A stretch of DNA of 64,000 bases, from contig NZ_VSKM01000009.1 of assembly GCF_008086175.1 (NCBI RefSeq), positions 1 through 64,000 of the forward strand, in the 5' to 3' direction. The DNA is from Bizionia saleffrena. Lineage in GTDB: Bacteria; Bacteroidota; Bacteroidia; Flavobacteriales; Flavobacteriaceae. Positions within the stretch are counted from its first letter, which is position 1. Each line of letters opens with the position of its first letter. The position numbers and the translations under genes were made by a program. Below, one piece after another: positions 33,543 through 41,757 of this stretch. The notes under the pieces are model-generated. The model had not been told where the DNA came from and did no database searches. It saw only the letters and a program-made list of their open reading frames with translations.

Positions 33543-33931
33543 ATTTTACAAAGTAATATATCTGTCAACGATTTACCTTACGGTTTTCCGCATTCTATTG
33601 ATGTTTTTTAAGTTTTTTTTGTAAGTTATTGGAAATGAGAATTGTTTTTTAGAAAAAAATTTTGTTCTAGACCGAAATTTTGTTCAAATTGCCCACAATA
33701 TCTTTATATAGAAAGAGAGGAGAACTATAACGTGTTTTAGACTAGTGATCTATGACACGTACGTATATGATTAGTGGCGTGTATAAATAACTAATTTAGC
33801 AAATAAAAACCAAATAGAAAATTCGGAAGAATTTTCGTAAGCAAGCACTAAACCGTAATTATTTTTATACGGTGTTGGGCGAAGTGCTTTCTATTTGATA
33901 GTGTTATTTGTATTCGACGCTGTTATATCTA
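33543..33931. other. Intergenic stretch with cassette-type repeats
   Basis: Contains CGTATATGATTAGTGGCGTG near 33763 (compare CGTATATGAAACGTAGCGTG in repeat B copy 2) and TTTTTATACGGTGTTGG at 33861 (compare 6696). These short blocks recur at gene borders across the accessory region. Confidence 0.45.
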
Positions 33932-34843
33932 TTAAAAGCCATATCTAACACCAATATTAAAACCTCCATTTACATCAAAATCAGGAATGACTGTAAATTC
34001 AGGTTGATAATTTACAAAGATTATTAAGGGAAAATTGAAATTATATTCCAAACCTAAACTTAAAATAGCTGAACCATATGTCCCGTTTATATCCTCATAG
34101 TAGGTTATAGGTTTCTCTCCATCGACTTTTTTTAAACCTACTCCCAAGCCAACATAATAATTCGTATGACCAAGTAAATTTTCAATCCATTGATAAATTG
34201 CATTAAATTTATACGTTTTATAGGGTTCTTCATTTTTATAACCTAATTCAAATTCTAAACGTGCCTTTTCTTTTGTGCGTATCTGATAAATAACAGCATA
34301 ATCTTTATCGAAACCATATTGAAATCCGATTGTATTTTTATAAAGTTCAACTTCACGCTTTTTACCTATTAAAACATAATTTTCAAATCTTTTTCTATTA
34401 TAATTTTGAATATATTCGTCAACTTGTCTTTTTTGTTTTAGTGTAAGATTACCGTATATTTTTTGAAGTCTGTCATATTGATTTTGTTTATAAGATAGAG
34501 CTAACATCGCTAAATTACTATCAAATGTCGATTGTGGTTCGCCATAATCGTGTACAATATATTGGCCTGAACTTTCGATAGAATTATTTTGATTCAAATC
34601 TACTTGTTGTGTTTCGCCAGTTAGTGAATTATATTTATCGTAACCAGTTAGTTGATTATTTGAATTATAATATTCCCATCTCTCTTGTAATGAATTGTAT
34701 TTTGCATAACCTACTATTTGACGACTTGAATTATAAAACTCATATCTTTCCATCAAATCATTATATTTTCTTGTAACATTCTGAGAATAAATTAGAGTAG
34801 TAAATAAAAATAGAATTAGACTAAAAAGTAATTTATTTTTCAT
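33932..34843 (-). CDS. Outer-membrane beta-barrel-like protein with N-terminal repeats
   Basis: A 303-residue protein with a signal peptide (about 1-20). Residues about 25-70 contain two to three repeats of the form YNSLQERWEYYNSNNQ. A helical region follows (LSYKQNQYDRLQKIYGNLTLKQKRQVDEYI). The C-terminal half (about 170-303) has alternating strands (NYYVGLGVGLKK, GSAILSLGLEYN, GGFNIGVRYGF) and ends in Phe, typical of outer-membrane barrels. It probably sits in the outer membrane; function unknown. Confidence 0.6.
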   Translation of the reverse strand: MKNKLLFSLILFLFTTLIYSQNVTRKYNDLMERYEFYNSSRQIVGYAKYNSLQERWEYYNSNNQLTGYDKYNSLTGETQQVDLNQNNSIESSGQYIVHDYGEPQSTFDSNLAMLALSYKQNQYDRLQKIYGNLTLKQKRQVDEYIQNYNRKRFENYVLIGKKREVELYKNTIGFQYGFDKDYAVIYQIRTKEKARLEFELGYKNEEPYKTYKFNAIYQWIENLLGHTNYYVGLGVGLKKVDGEKPITYYEDINGTYGSAILSLGLEYNFNFPLIIFVNYQPEFTVIPDFDVNGGFNIGVRYGF

Positions 34844-34879
34844 AATTATTAATTGTTTTTCAGGTTAGTTTTTTTTGCA

Positions 34880-34915
34880 TTGCACCCAACTTAGTTATAT
34901 GAGTATAAAACCAAT
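34880..34915 (+). repeat. Dispersed repeat family C, copy 2
   Basis: TTGCACCCAACTTAGTTATA then TGAGTATAAAACCAAT, near-identical to 10731-10763. It abuts the broken 3' end of the integrase gene, so recombination at this repeat may have removed the rest of that gene. Confidence 0.6.
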
Positions 34916-34916
34916 A

Positions 34917-35414
34917 CTAAAATTTATGGTCCACATTTTTAACTGGAATGTCATCAATCATATATTCCTTTAGGATATATTCTTGAATATGATTTTTGGT
35001 TGTGCGATAGCGTTCTGCAGTACCAGGAGCAAAGTCTTTACCTATTAAGCTATCTACTTCGTTATTATGTGCTTGGAATATTACCAACAGCATTTTAGTC
35101 GGCTGATCTTTTCCGATATATCGATTTTTAATAGCCATTGCAGTGAATGGCCTTTCAAGATCTAAAAGACGTTCGTGGATTTTGTTTAGCTTATATCTAA
35201 CGTCGTCAATATACTTATTGATGGCGCGCGCTTCTGCGGAATTCCCTAAAACTTTACCATTAGTACTATCCCATTTTTCGATTAATATTTTGCGCTGGAT
35301 ACTAATAAGTGATCTTTTTCCATTTACTGTGATACGTGCGTAAATAGGTGCCTTTCCATCTGGAGTGGCTTTTGTTTTATGTAGTAAAAAAAGAATGCTG
35401 TACGTAGAAGTCAT
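34917..35414 (-). pseudogene. Tyrosine recombinase (integrase), truncated: arm and core-binding parts only
   Basis: 165 codons. The N-terminal STYSILFLLHKTKATPDGKA and PIYARITVNGKRSLISIQRK are the arm-binding domain of Bacteroidota integrases. The SAM-like core-binding domain starts (TAERYRTTKNHIQEYILKEY) but breaks off at HKF, and the catalytic domain with Arg, His and Tyr is absent. The end coincides with repeat C. It lies 250 bases from tRNA-Ser, pointing at it as the former integrase of the island. Confidence 0.85.
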
Positions 35415-35570
35415 CGGTTACCTATATTATAAGTACTAAATCTAACTAAATATACAAAATTTAAATTAAAAATTTGACTGTAATGGTTTTATTAACAGGT
35501 GTTTATGTCTAATTCGGTTACCTGTTGGTAAATTTCAATTAGGTAACCGAATAGGTAACCTATGGGATGC
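35405..35570. promoter_or_regulatory. Cluster of GGTAACC motifs beside the integrase start
   Basis: TCGGTTACCTA (35404-35414), TTCGGTTACCTG (35514-35525), AGGTAACCGAATAGGTAACC (35550-35569): four copies of GGTAACC or its complement, some paired as direct repeats 13 bases apart. The similar GTGAACCGAATAGTGAACCG occurs at 1107-1126, just inside the other putative island end. Candidates for integrase arm sites or excisionase sites. Confidence 0.45.
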
Positions 35571-35606
35571 TATTATATGTTATATTTTGAAATATGTAGA
35601 AAAGCA

Positions 35607-35639
35607 AAAACCCTATAAACATAGTGTTTATAGGGTTTT
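35607..35639 (-). terminator. Terminator downstream of tRNA-Ser
   Basis: AAAACCCTATAAAC and GTTTATAGGGTTTT pair around ATAGT, with A and T runs on both sides. Very similar to the hairpin at 1005-1038. Confidence 0.75.
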
Positions 35640-35662
35640 GTTGGAATTTATGCTATTCCTAG

Positions 35663-35747
35663 CGGAGAATGAGGGATTCGAACCCCCGGAGGTGTGACCC
35701 TCAACAGTTTTCAAGACTGCCGCATTCGACCACTCTGCCAATTCTCC
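35663..35747 (-). tRNA. tRNA-Ser(TGA)
   Basis: On the minus strand the 85-base gene begins GGAGAATTGGCAGAGTGGTC and ends ATTCTCCG. The acceptor stem GGAGAAT/ATTCTCC is perfect, the anticodon loop is CTTGAAA with anticodon TGA, a long variable arm (GGGTCACACCTCC region) marks a type II (Ser) tRNA, and the T arm GGGGGTTCGAATCCC is canonical. CCA is not encoded. It is a common integration target, and here an island remnant borders its 3' end. Confidence 0.97.
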
Positions 35748-35951
35748 AAGTGTCTCATCAAGTATGCCCTGATTGCGGGTGCAAATATAGAATCCTTTTT
35801 AGTATATTTCAAATAAATCTACGCCTTTTTTTATTTTATTTTATTTTTAATCATTATCTCCTTATTAATAAGTTAGTTATCGATTATTTTTCTAAAAACA
35901 TTATCTTTTAAAATAATCAAATAGTACTTTTGCAGACTAAATTAAAGAGTA

Positions 35952-36581
35952 ATGGAAATAATAAAGCAGTTAAATTGGCGTTATGCCACGAAAAAATTCG
36001 ATAAGAATAAACAGCTTTCCGCTCAGGATATACAACAATTAAAAGAGGCGTTTAATTTAACCGCGACTTCTTACGGCTTACAGCCTATTAAATTAGTTAT
36101 CCTTAGTAATAAAACACTGCAAAAGGAATTGGTCGCGCATACATTCAATCAGCCGCAAGTAGAACAAGCTTCTCATGTATTAGTGTTTTGTATTGAAACA
36201 ATTATCGATACTAAATATATAGAAAATTATTTTAAGAGACTCAAGGCTGTCCGAAACACGCCAGAGGCGATTACCAATCCATTTAAACAGTTTTTGATTG
36301 AAGATTTTAATAAAAAATCTAAAAAAGATATTGAAGCCTGGGCTGTAAAACAAGCCTATTTGGCAATGGGTAACTTATTAACTGTTTGTGCACTTCGAAA
36401 AATTGATGCTAGTCCGATGGAAGGGTTTATTAGCGACAAATTTGATGAAGTATTAAAATTAAAATCAAAGAAATTAAAATCAGTGTTAATTATGCCTATT
36501 GGTTATAGAGCCGAAGACGATATGTTTGCCGATTTTAAAAAAGTTAGAAAACCACTCTCCGATGTAATTATTGAATTGTAG
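35952..36581 (+). CDS. NAD(P)H-dependent nitroreductase-family oxidoreductase
   Basis: A 209-residue FMN-binding protein of the nitroreductase fold: WRYATKKFD at the start (FMN phosphate contact Arg/Lys), LTATSYGLQP (loop near flavin) and AVKQAYLAMGNLLTVCAL then DASPMEGF (flavin ring region). Acts in the cytoplasm as a homodimer reducing nitro- or quinone-type substrates with NAD(P)H. It is the first backbone gene right of the tRNA-Ser, and TACTTTTG upstream (35924-35931) is a possible -7 element. Confidence 0.88.
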   Translation: MEIIKQLNWRYATKKFDKNKQLSAQDIQQLKEAFNLTATSYGLQPIKLVILSNKTLQKELVAHTFNQPQVEQASHVLVFCIETIIDTKYIENYFKRLKAVRNTPEAITNPFKQFLIEDFNKKSKKDIEAWAVKQAYLAMGNLLTVCALRKIDASPMEGFISDKFDEVLKLKSKKLKSVLIMPIGYRAEDDMFADFKKVRKPLSDVIIEL

Positions 36582-36613
36582 AAGTAAAACTTTTTATCAT
36601 AAAAAATATTTTT

Positions 36614-36652
36614 AAAAAACCGCTACAAACTTATTGATGGGCGGTTTTTTTT
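36614..36652 (+). terminator. Rho-independent terminator
   Basis: AAAACCGC (36616-36623) pairs with GCGGTTTT (36641-36648) and is followed by T residues; ends the nitroreductase gene. Confidence 0.7.
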
Positions 36653-36698
36653 ATTAACGAATTTCAATTAATTTTGAGTTCACCTTAAAAGAAGAAAA

Positions 36699-37892
36699 AT
36701 GCCAGGATTTGAACGCTTTGGAGAACAAGAACGCAAGCAAGTGCAAGATGTATTAGATAACGGTGTATTAATGCGCTATGGTTTTGATGGAATGCGAAAC
36801 GGACATTGGAAAGCCAAAGAACTGGAACGTGAATTAGAACGCACGTTCAAAACACAACACGCTCAACTGGTATCTAGTGGTACGGCAGCAGTAACCGTTG
36901 CTTTGGCGTCGGCTGGTGTTGGAGCGGGAGATGAGGTGATTATGCCCACGTTTACGTTCGTAGCGAGTTTTGAAGCGATAATGATGCTTGGGGCAGTTCC
37001 TGTTTTGGTAGATATAGACGATACCTTAGCTATAGACCCGAAAGCTGTTGAAGCGGCCATTACACCAAAAACAAAGGCCGTTATGGTTGTGCAGATGTGC
37101 GGAAGTATGGGGCGAATGAATGAACTTGAAGCCATCTGTAAAGCGAATAATCTCTTACTAATTGAGGATGCTTGCCAAGCTATTGGAGGAACATTTAACA
37201 ACAAACCTTTAGGAAGTATTGGAGATTTGGGCTGTTTTTCTTTCGATTTTGTAAAAACGATTACGAGTGGCGAAGGTGGCGCGGTCATTACAAATAATGA
37301 CGCTTATTATTCACATTCCGATCAGTATAGCGACCACGGTCACGATCATATAGGAAGCGATAGAGGTGCCGAAACACATCCGCATTTAGGTTATAATTTC
37401 AGGATTTCAGAATTGCACGCGGCGGTGGGCTTGGCTCAAATAAAACGTTTACCAGAGTTTTTAGAGGTACAAAAAAATAATTTTACAGTATTACGTGAAG
37501 CTTTAGCTGAAATACCAGAAGTAACCTTTAGAACAGTTCCGGAAGGAGGGGAGGAAAGCTATGCCTTTTTAAACTTCTTTTTACCAGATTTAGAGAGTGC
37601 TAGAAAAGCGTCGAAAGCATTAAAAGAAAGTGGTGTAGATGGTTGTTTCCATTATTATGATAACAATTGGCATTACATAAGAGAATGGAGTCATCTTAAA
37701 AATATAAAATCGTTATATCCCATTTCTGCGGAAGTCAAAAACGGATTGAAATATTTAGAAACCAAAACCTTCGAACAGTCTAATCACTATATCGCAAGAA
37801 ACATTTCGTGTTTAATTAAGTTATCGTGGTCGCAAGAAGATGTAAATCGTAGAGCACAATTAATGTTGGATGCTATTAAAGCGTCTGTTTAA
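36699..37892 (+). CDS. DegT/DnrJ/EryC1/StrS-family PLP-dependent aminotransferase
   Basis: A 397-residue fold type I aminotransferase. SSGTAAVTVAL (cofactor phosphate loop, about 62-72), DACQAIGG (Asp that contacts the pyridine ring) and FDFVKTITSGEGG, with the Schiff-base Lys in FVKTI, are present. HLGYNFRISELHAAVGLAQ is a family signature. Members usually aminate sugar nucleotides for surface polysaccharides. No glycosyl genes lie nearby, so the substrate cannot be guessed. Convergent with the ribB gene across a terminator. Confidence 0.88.
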   Translation: MPGFERFGEQERKQVQDVLDNGVLMRYGFDGMRNGHWKAKELERELERTFKTQHAQLVSSGTAAVTVALASAGVGAGDEVIMPTFTFVASFEAIMMLGAVPVLVDIDDTLAIDPKAVEAAITPKTKAVMVVQMCGSMGRMNELEAICKANNLLLIEDACQAIGGTFNNKPLGSIGDLGCFSFDFVKTITSGEGGAVITNNDAYYSHSDQYSDHGHDHIGSDRGAETHPHLGYNFRISELHAAVGLAQIKRLPEFLEVQKNNFTVLREALAEIPEVTFRTVPEGGEESYAFLNFFLPDLESARKASKALKESGVDGCFHYYDNNWHYIREWSHLKNIKSLYPISAEVKNGLKYLETKTFEQSNHYIARNISCLIKLSWSQEDVNRRAQLMLDAIKASV

Positions 37893-37920
37893 AAGGTTCT
37901 AATTAATTTAACTAATAGGC

Positions 37921-37962
37921 AAAAAAAAGCGCAAATTAACTAAAGTTGATTTGCGCTTTTTT
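37921..37962. terminator. Bidirectional terminator between aminotransferase and ribB genes
   Basis: GCGCAAAT (37929-37936) and ATTTGCGC (37949-37956) pair, with runs of A before and T after. Confidence 0.85.
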
Positions 37963-38035
37963 GTATTTATATTTCAAACAAAATCTGGCGTCTTGTTTCT
38001 ATATTTTCTCTCTCTTCTTTCTCCTTTCAAACTAA

Positions 38036-39184
38036 CTAGTAATTCACGTATTCTAAGATTTCTAAACCATAACCAATCATCCCTACCCGTTTTGTTTGTT
38101 GTGAGTTAGAAATTAATTGCAATTTATGAATATTCAAATCGTGTAAAATCTGTGCTCCAATACCAAAATCTTTTGCATCCATTTTTATTGCAGGAGCTTT
38201 TACCAAAGTCTTTTCTTGTTGCGTTTCTTTCAACACATTTAAACGCTTCAGTAAGTTTAGGGACTGTGCTTCTTGGTTTATAAATAAAATAGCGCCTTTA
38301 CCAGCGTCGTTTATCACTTTAAACATACCGTCAAGCTTTTGGTCGGCATTATTAGTCAGCGTTCCTAAGATGTCATTATTTACTAATGTGGAATTCACGC
38401 GGGTTAACACAGGTTCATTGGTCGTCCACTCTCCCTTGGTTAACGCAATATGCACTTGATTATTAGTTGTTTGTTGGTAGGCTCTTAATCGGAATGTTCC
38501 GAAGCGCGTTTCTAAATTAAAATCTTCTTTTTTATCAATTAAAGAATCGTGATCCATTCTATACGCCACTAAATCTTCAATAGAAACAATTTTTAAATCG
38601 AACTTTTTCGCGACCTCAAAAAGCTGCGGTAAACGCGCCATCGTTCCGTCTTCATTCATTATTTCAACTATAACACCTGCAGGATTTAGTCCCGCTAAAC
38701 GTGCAAAATCTATTGCCGCTTCGGTATGTCCGGTACGACGTAATACACCACCTTCTTTTGCTACTAAAGGAAAAATATGTCCTGGTCGTGCTAAATCGAA
38801 TGGTTTTGTCTTTGGGTCTACTAAAGCCTTTACTGTTAGCGCTCGATCTCCGGCCGAAATTCCTGTGGTAACCCCTTGCCCTTTTAAATCTACCGAAACG
38901 GTAAATGCTGTTTCCATAGGATCGGTATTATTCGTAACCATCATATGTAAACCTAAATCTTTACAGTGGTGCTCGGTAAGCGGTGCACAAATTAAGCCCC
39001 GTCCGTGAGTCGCCATAAAGTTTATCATTTCTGGAGTTACTAACTCGGCAGCAGCAATAAAATCACCTTCATTTTCTCTGTCTTCATCATCGACAACAAT
39101 AATAACCTTACCGGTCTTTATGTCGTTAATCGCTTCTTGAATGGTATTTAATTTAAATTGTGTTTTAGCTTCTGTTGTTGTCAT
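38036..39184 (-). CDS. ribB: 3,4-dihydroxy-2-butanone-4-phosphate synthase with degenerate GTP cyclohydrolase II domain
   Basis: A 382-residue riboflavin biosynthesis protein. The DHBP synthase domain (1 to about 205) is complete: DDEDRENEGDF, THGRGLICAPL, AGDRALT, RPGHIFPLVAKEGGVLRRTGHTEA. The C-terminal domain follows the RibA fold, but where the zinc cysteines should be (CLTG...LRCDCG) it reads STLVNNDILGTLTNNAD (residues 265-281). All three Cys are missing, so GTP cyclohydrolase activity is unlikely, and a separate RibA must exist. Such degenerate fusions are known in Bacteroidota. Ends next to the aminotransferase terminator. Confidence 0.9.
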   Translation of the reverse strand: MTTTEAKTQFKLNTIQEAINDIKTGKVIIVVDDEDRENEGDFIAAAELVTPEMINFMATHGRGLICAPLTEHHCKDLGLHMMVTNNTDPMETAFTVSVDLKGQGVTTGISAGDRALTVKALVDPKTKPFDLARPGHIFPLVAKEGGVLRRTGHTEAAIDFARLAGLNPAGVIVEIMNEDGTMARLPQLFEVAKKFDLKIVSIEDLVAYRMDHDSLIDKKEDFNLETRFGTFRLRAYQQTTNNQVHIALTKGEWTTNEPVLTRVNSTLVNNDILGTLTNNADQKLDGMFKVINDAGKGAILFINQEAQSLNLLKRLNVLKETQQEKTLVKAPAIKMDAKDFGIGAQILHDLNIHKLQLISNSQQTKRVGMIGYGLEILEYVNY

Positions 39185-39230
39185 TACAATGCCGTTTTAA
39201 TGTTATAAAGATAGTGCTAATCGGTATGTT

Positions 39231-41090
39231 TTAAGCAATATCTAATTTGAATTTTCTGCGTCTATTGAAATAAATGATGGGAAATAATATAAATCCGATA
39301 AGTAATATAGCAGGTGATTTTTTATGTCTATTAAAGTGTAAAGTCGTGGTGTAAGCGCGGTAACTAATATATGCTTTTAAGAAATGAATCGCGTAAACCA
39401 CCGCCGAAATAGCGCTTAAATACAGTGCTGAGATCGCAATTTGAGGTAGTTTATTATTTTTTAATATAAAAAATGAGATAAAAAGAACAATGGCAATGCT
39501 GTACGCCGCCAGTGCTATTCTTGAAACTACTCTATAATTTAAGAGCGTACTGCTCGCAATCGCTCTGTTTTTGTCTGAAATAGCAACTGGTGTTATATCA
39601 GTACGAGTAACTTTCAAACCGTCGAGAGTTTCTGTTTCCTCTTCAGCTTTATTTAATTTGTTGTTTGGGAACTTCTTTTGAAACCATTTTTTTATAGGTT
39701 GGGTAATATGATCAAATTCAAATAAACCACGGTCGGCAGTTGCTCTTCGCGTTAAATAAATACTTAAGGGCAACATAATTAAAGTAGAAAACCAAGTGGC
39801 TATCACCGGACTAAAGCTACTGTCTTTTGCGCTGTTTTTGGCGAAAATACCTATAAAATGATAACTTAAAAAGAGTACAATGGCTATTATCATAGGTAAA
39901 CCTAAACCTCCTTTTCTAATTAATGCGCCTAAAGGTGCGCCAACAAAAAACAGAATAACACAAGCGAATGCTAAGGCAAATTTTTCGTGAAAGGCAATAA
40001 TATGTTTATTTAATGTAGTGGTCTTAGCTTTTAAGTCGGCTTTTTTAGAAGTGATAATATTAGTGGTACTGCTTATTGAGTTTATAGCGTATTCAATAAG
40101 TTGAACTTGGCGTTTTGCACTGAATAAATCTAGGACATCTCCAGTAAATTCCAAATCTTTTGTGGTGTCTACGGTAAGATTTAGGGTTTCAATATTTGTG
40201 CGTTTGTATAAGGTTGTAGAAAAATCCGTATAGGTGGTTTGTCTGGCTTGAGCTAAGGAATCTGTAGTTTTCGATAAATCCCTAATGTTAAGCATAGTGT
40301 ACTTATCGTCGTATGCTTTATCATCGAGATCGACTTCATTCAATTTCGATAAATCAATATTCATCGTGTATTTTTCGAACTCACTTTTTAGAAAAGGCTC
40401 TTTTCTTCGTTCTTGAATATCTTTTGGTGGCGTATCATTATAATAATACCCATCAAATAAAATCAATTTAAGAACATTGGAATCTATTTCGCTAACTAAT
40501 TCTCCGTTTTTCGCAATAATAGTAGTATAATTTCCAATTTTATTAACTTCAGATTGGTGAATAACAACCTGTTCTAAATATTGTCCACGATCACCAGTTT
40601 TCTTTGAAACTTTAATATTAAAATTGTCTCCAATTTGATTAAACTGCCCTTCGGCTATAGCCATAGCGGGTTTAACCTTAGCAATGTTTTTACGTAAATT
40701 GTAACTGTTATACTCCGCCCAAGGAATTACGTTATTACTAAAAAAGAAAGTGGTTATGGCGAGTCCAACAATAAAAACACTTAAACCAGACATTGCGCGT
40801 TGTAGCGATATTCCGGTAGATTTCATTGCGGCAAACTCATAGTTTTCGGCAAAATTTCCAAAGACCATTATAGAAGATAATAAAATGGTTAAAGGTAAAA
40901 TAAGCGGAATTAGAGTAGGGGTGATGTAAAATAAAAATTTGGCAACCGTAATTAAATCAAGATCTTTTCCTGCCAACTCCTTAATGTATAGCCAGATGGC
41001 TTGTAATACAAAAATCAGCATGAGTATAACAAACACGCTGATAAAAGTTTTTAGATAAGAGCTTAATATATATCTATCTAGTATTTTCAA
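39231..41090 (-). CDS. LptF/LptG-type permease for lipopolysaccharide export
   Basis: A 619-residue inner-membrane protein (YjgP/YjgQ family): DRYILSSYLKTF at the start, four N-terminal TM helices, a large periplasmic beta-jellyroll loop (about 140-350), and further TM helices (ALAFACVILFFVGAPLGALI). The family carries lipopolysaccharide from the inner membrane to the Lpt bridge. About 130 residues beyond the usual end, with two more TM helices, are added at the C terminus. The gene ends the set with LolA-like and FtsK genes, a common Bacteroidota neighbourhood. Confidence 0.9.
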   Translation of the reverse strand: MKILDRYILSSYLKTFISVFVILMLIFVLQAIWLYIKELAGKDLDLITVAKFLFYITPTLIPLILPLTILLSSIMVFGNFAENYEFAAMKSTGISLQRAMSGLSVFIVGLAITTFFFSNNVIPWAEYNSYNLRKNIAKVKPAMAIAEGQFNQIGDNFNIKVSKKTGDRGQYLEQVVIHQSEVNKIGNYTTIIAKNGELVSEIDSNVLKLILFDGYYYNDTPPKDIQERRKEPFLKSEFEKYTMNIDLSKLNEVDLDDKAYDDKYTMLNIRDLSKTTDSLAQARQTTYTDFSTTLYKRTNIETLNLTVDTTKDLEFTGDVLDLFSAKRQVQLIEYAINSISSTTNIITSKKADLKAKTTTLNKHIIAFHEKFALAFACVILFFVGAPLGALIRKGGLGLPMIIAIVLFLSYHFIGIFAKNSAKDSSFSPVIATWFSTLIMLPLSIYLTRRATADRGLFEFDHITQPIKKWFQKKFPNNKLNKAEEETETLDGLKVTRTDITPVAISDKNRAIASSTLLNYRVVSRIALAAYSIAIVLFISFFILKNNKLPQIAISALYLSAISAVVYAIHFLKAYISYRAYTTTLHFNRHKKSPAILLIGFILFPIIYFNRRRKFKLDIA

Positions 41091-41097
41091 GGGTAGC

Positions 41098-41736
41098 CTA
41101 GTCTAAGTTATTAATATAGTAGTCACTATACTTACTTTTGTCAAAAGTAAACAAGGTTTTCGAAATAGGCTCGTTTGTTTTAAAAGAATTAACAGTGAGT
41201 GTTGTGCTCGTACTGTTTTTACCTGTTTCTATTAAATTATAGATATGTTTGGTTTGGACATCGATACCCAAAAGAATAAATTTTATCTCTGAGTTTGAAT
41301 CGATAGGAATTAGTTTTACATATTGAATTTTTCGCCCTTTTACATTCTGAATGATATCCATTTTGTAGCTGAAACCATCCTCGTAAAACGATAACATTTT
41401 GCTAGGGGTAATGCTACCTTCACCTTGTGCGTTTTCTGAAGAAATAGTAACTTCTTCATCTTCAGGGCTAATCGTATATAATGTTTTACCATCGAATATT
41501 CTTGTAATGCCCAAAATATTCAATTTGTATTTCTCACCTAACATAGTAACATCTCCGCGTGTTTCTTGCTGAATGTTTTCGGCCGAATTGTTTAAAGCAT
41601 ATTTAAAATCGATAGCAATATTATCGTAGCTTTTTACTTTTTGCGACACTTCGCTTAAAAGTGCTTTGGCATCGTTAGCGTTCTGACTAAAAACTGATGA
41701 ACTGATAAGCAATAAGAGTAATACTAATTTTTTCAT
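41098..41736 (-). CDS. LolA-like outer-membrane lipoprotein carrier protein
   Basis: A 212-residue periplasmic protein with a signal peptide (about 1-18). DAKALLSEVSQKVKSYDNIA and GDVTMLGEKYKLNILGITRI, then DGKTLYTISPEDEEVTIS, follow the LolA/LolB half-barrel pattern. It would shuttle lipoproteins across the periplasm. It lies 21 bases after ftsK and 8 bases before the permease gene, so the three are probably one transcript. Confidence 0.85.
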   Translation of the reverse strand: MKKLVLLLLLISSSVFSQNANDAKALLSEVSQKVKSYDNIAIDFKYALNNSAENIQQETRGDVTMLGEKYKLNILGITRIFDGKTLYTISPEDEEVTISSENAQGEGSITPSKMLSFYEDGFSYKMDIIQNVKGRKIQYVKLIPIDSNSEIKFILLGIDVQTKHIYNLIETGKNSTSTTLTVNSFKTNEPISKTLFTFDKSKYSDYYINNLD

Positions 41737-41757
41737 TTTAAAATCGTTTCGTTTAAT

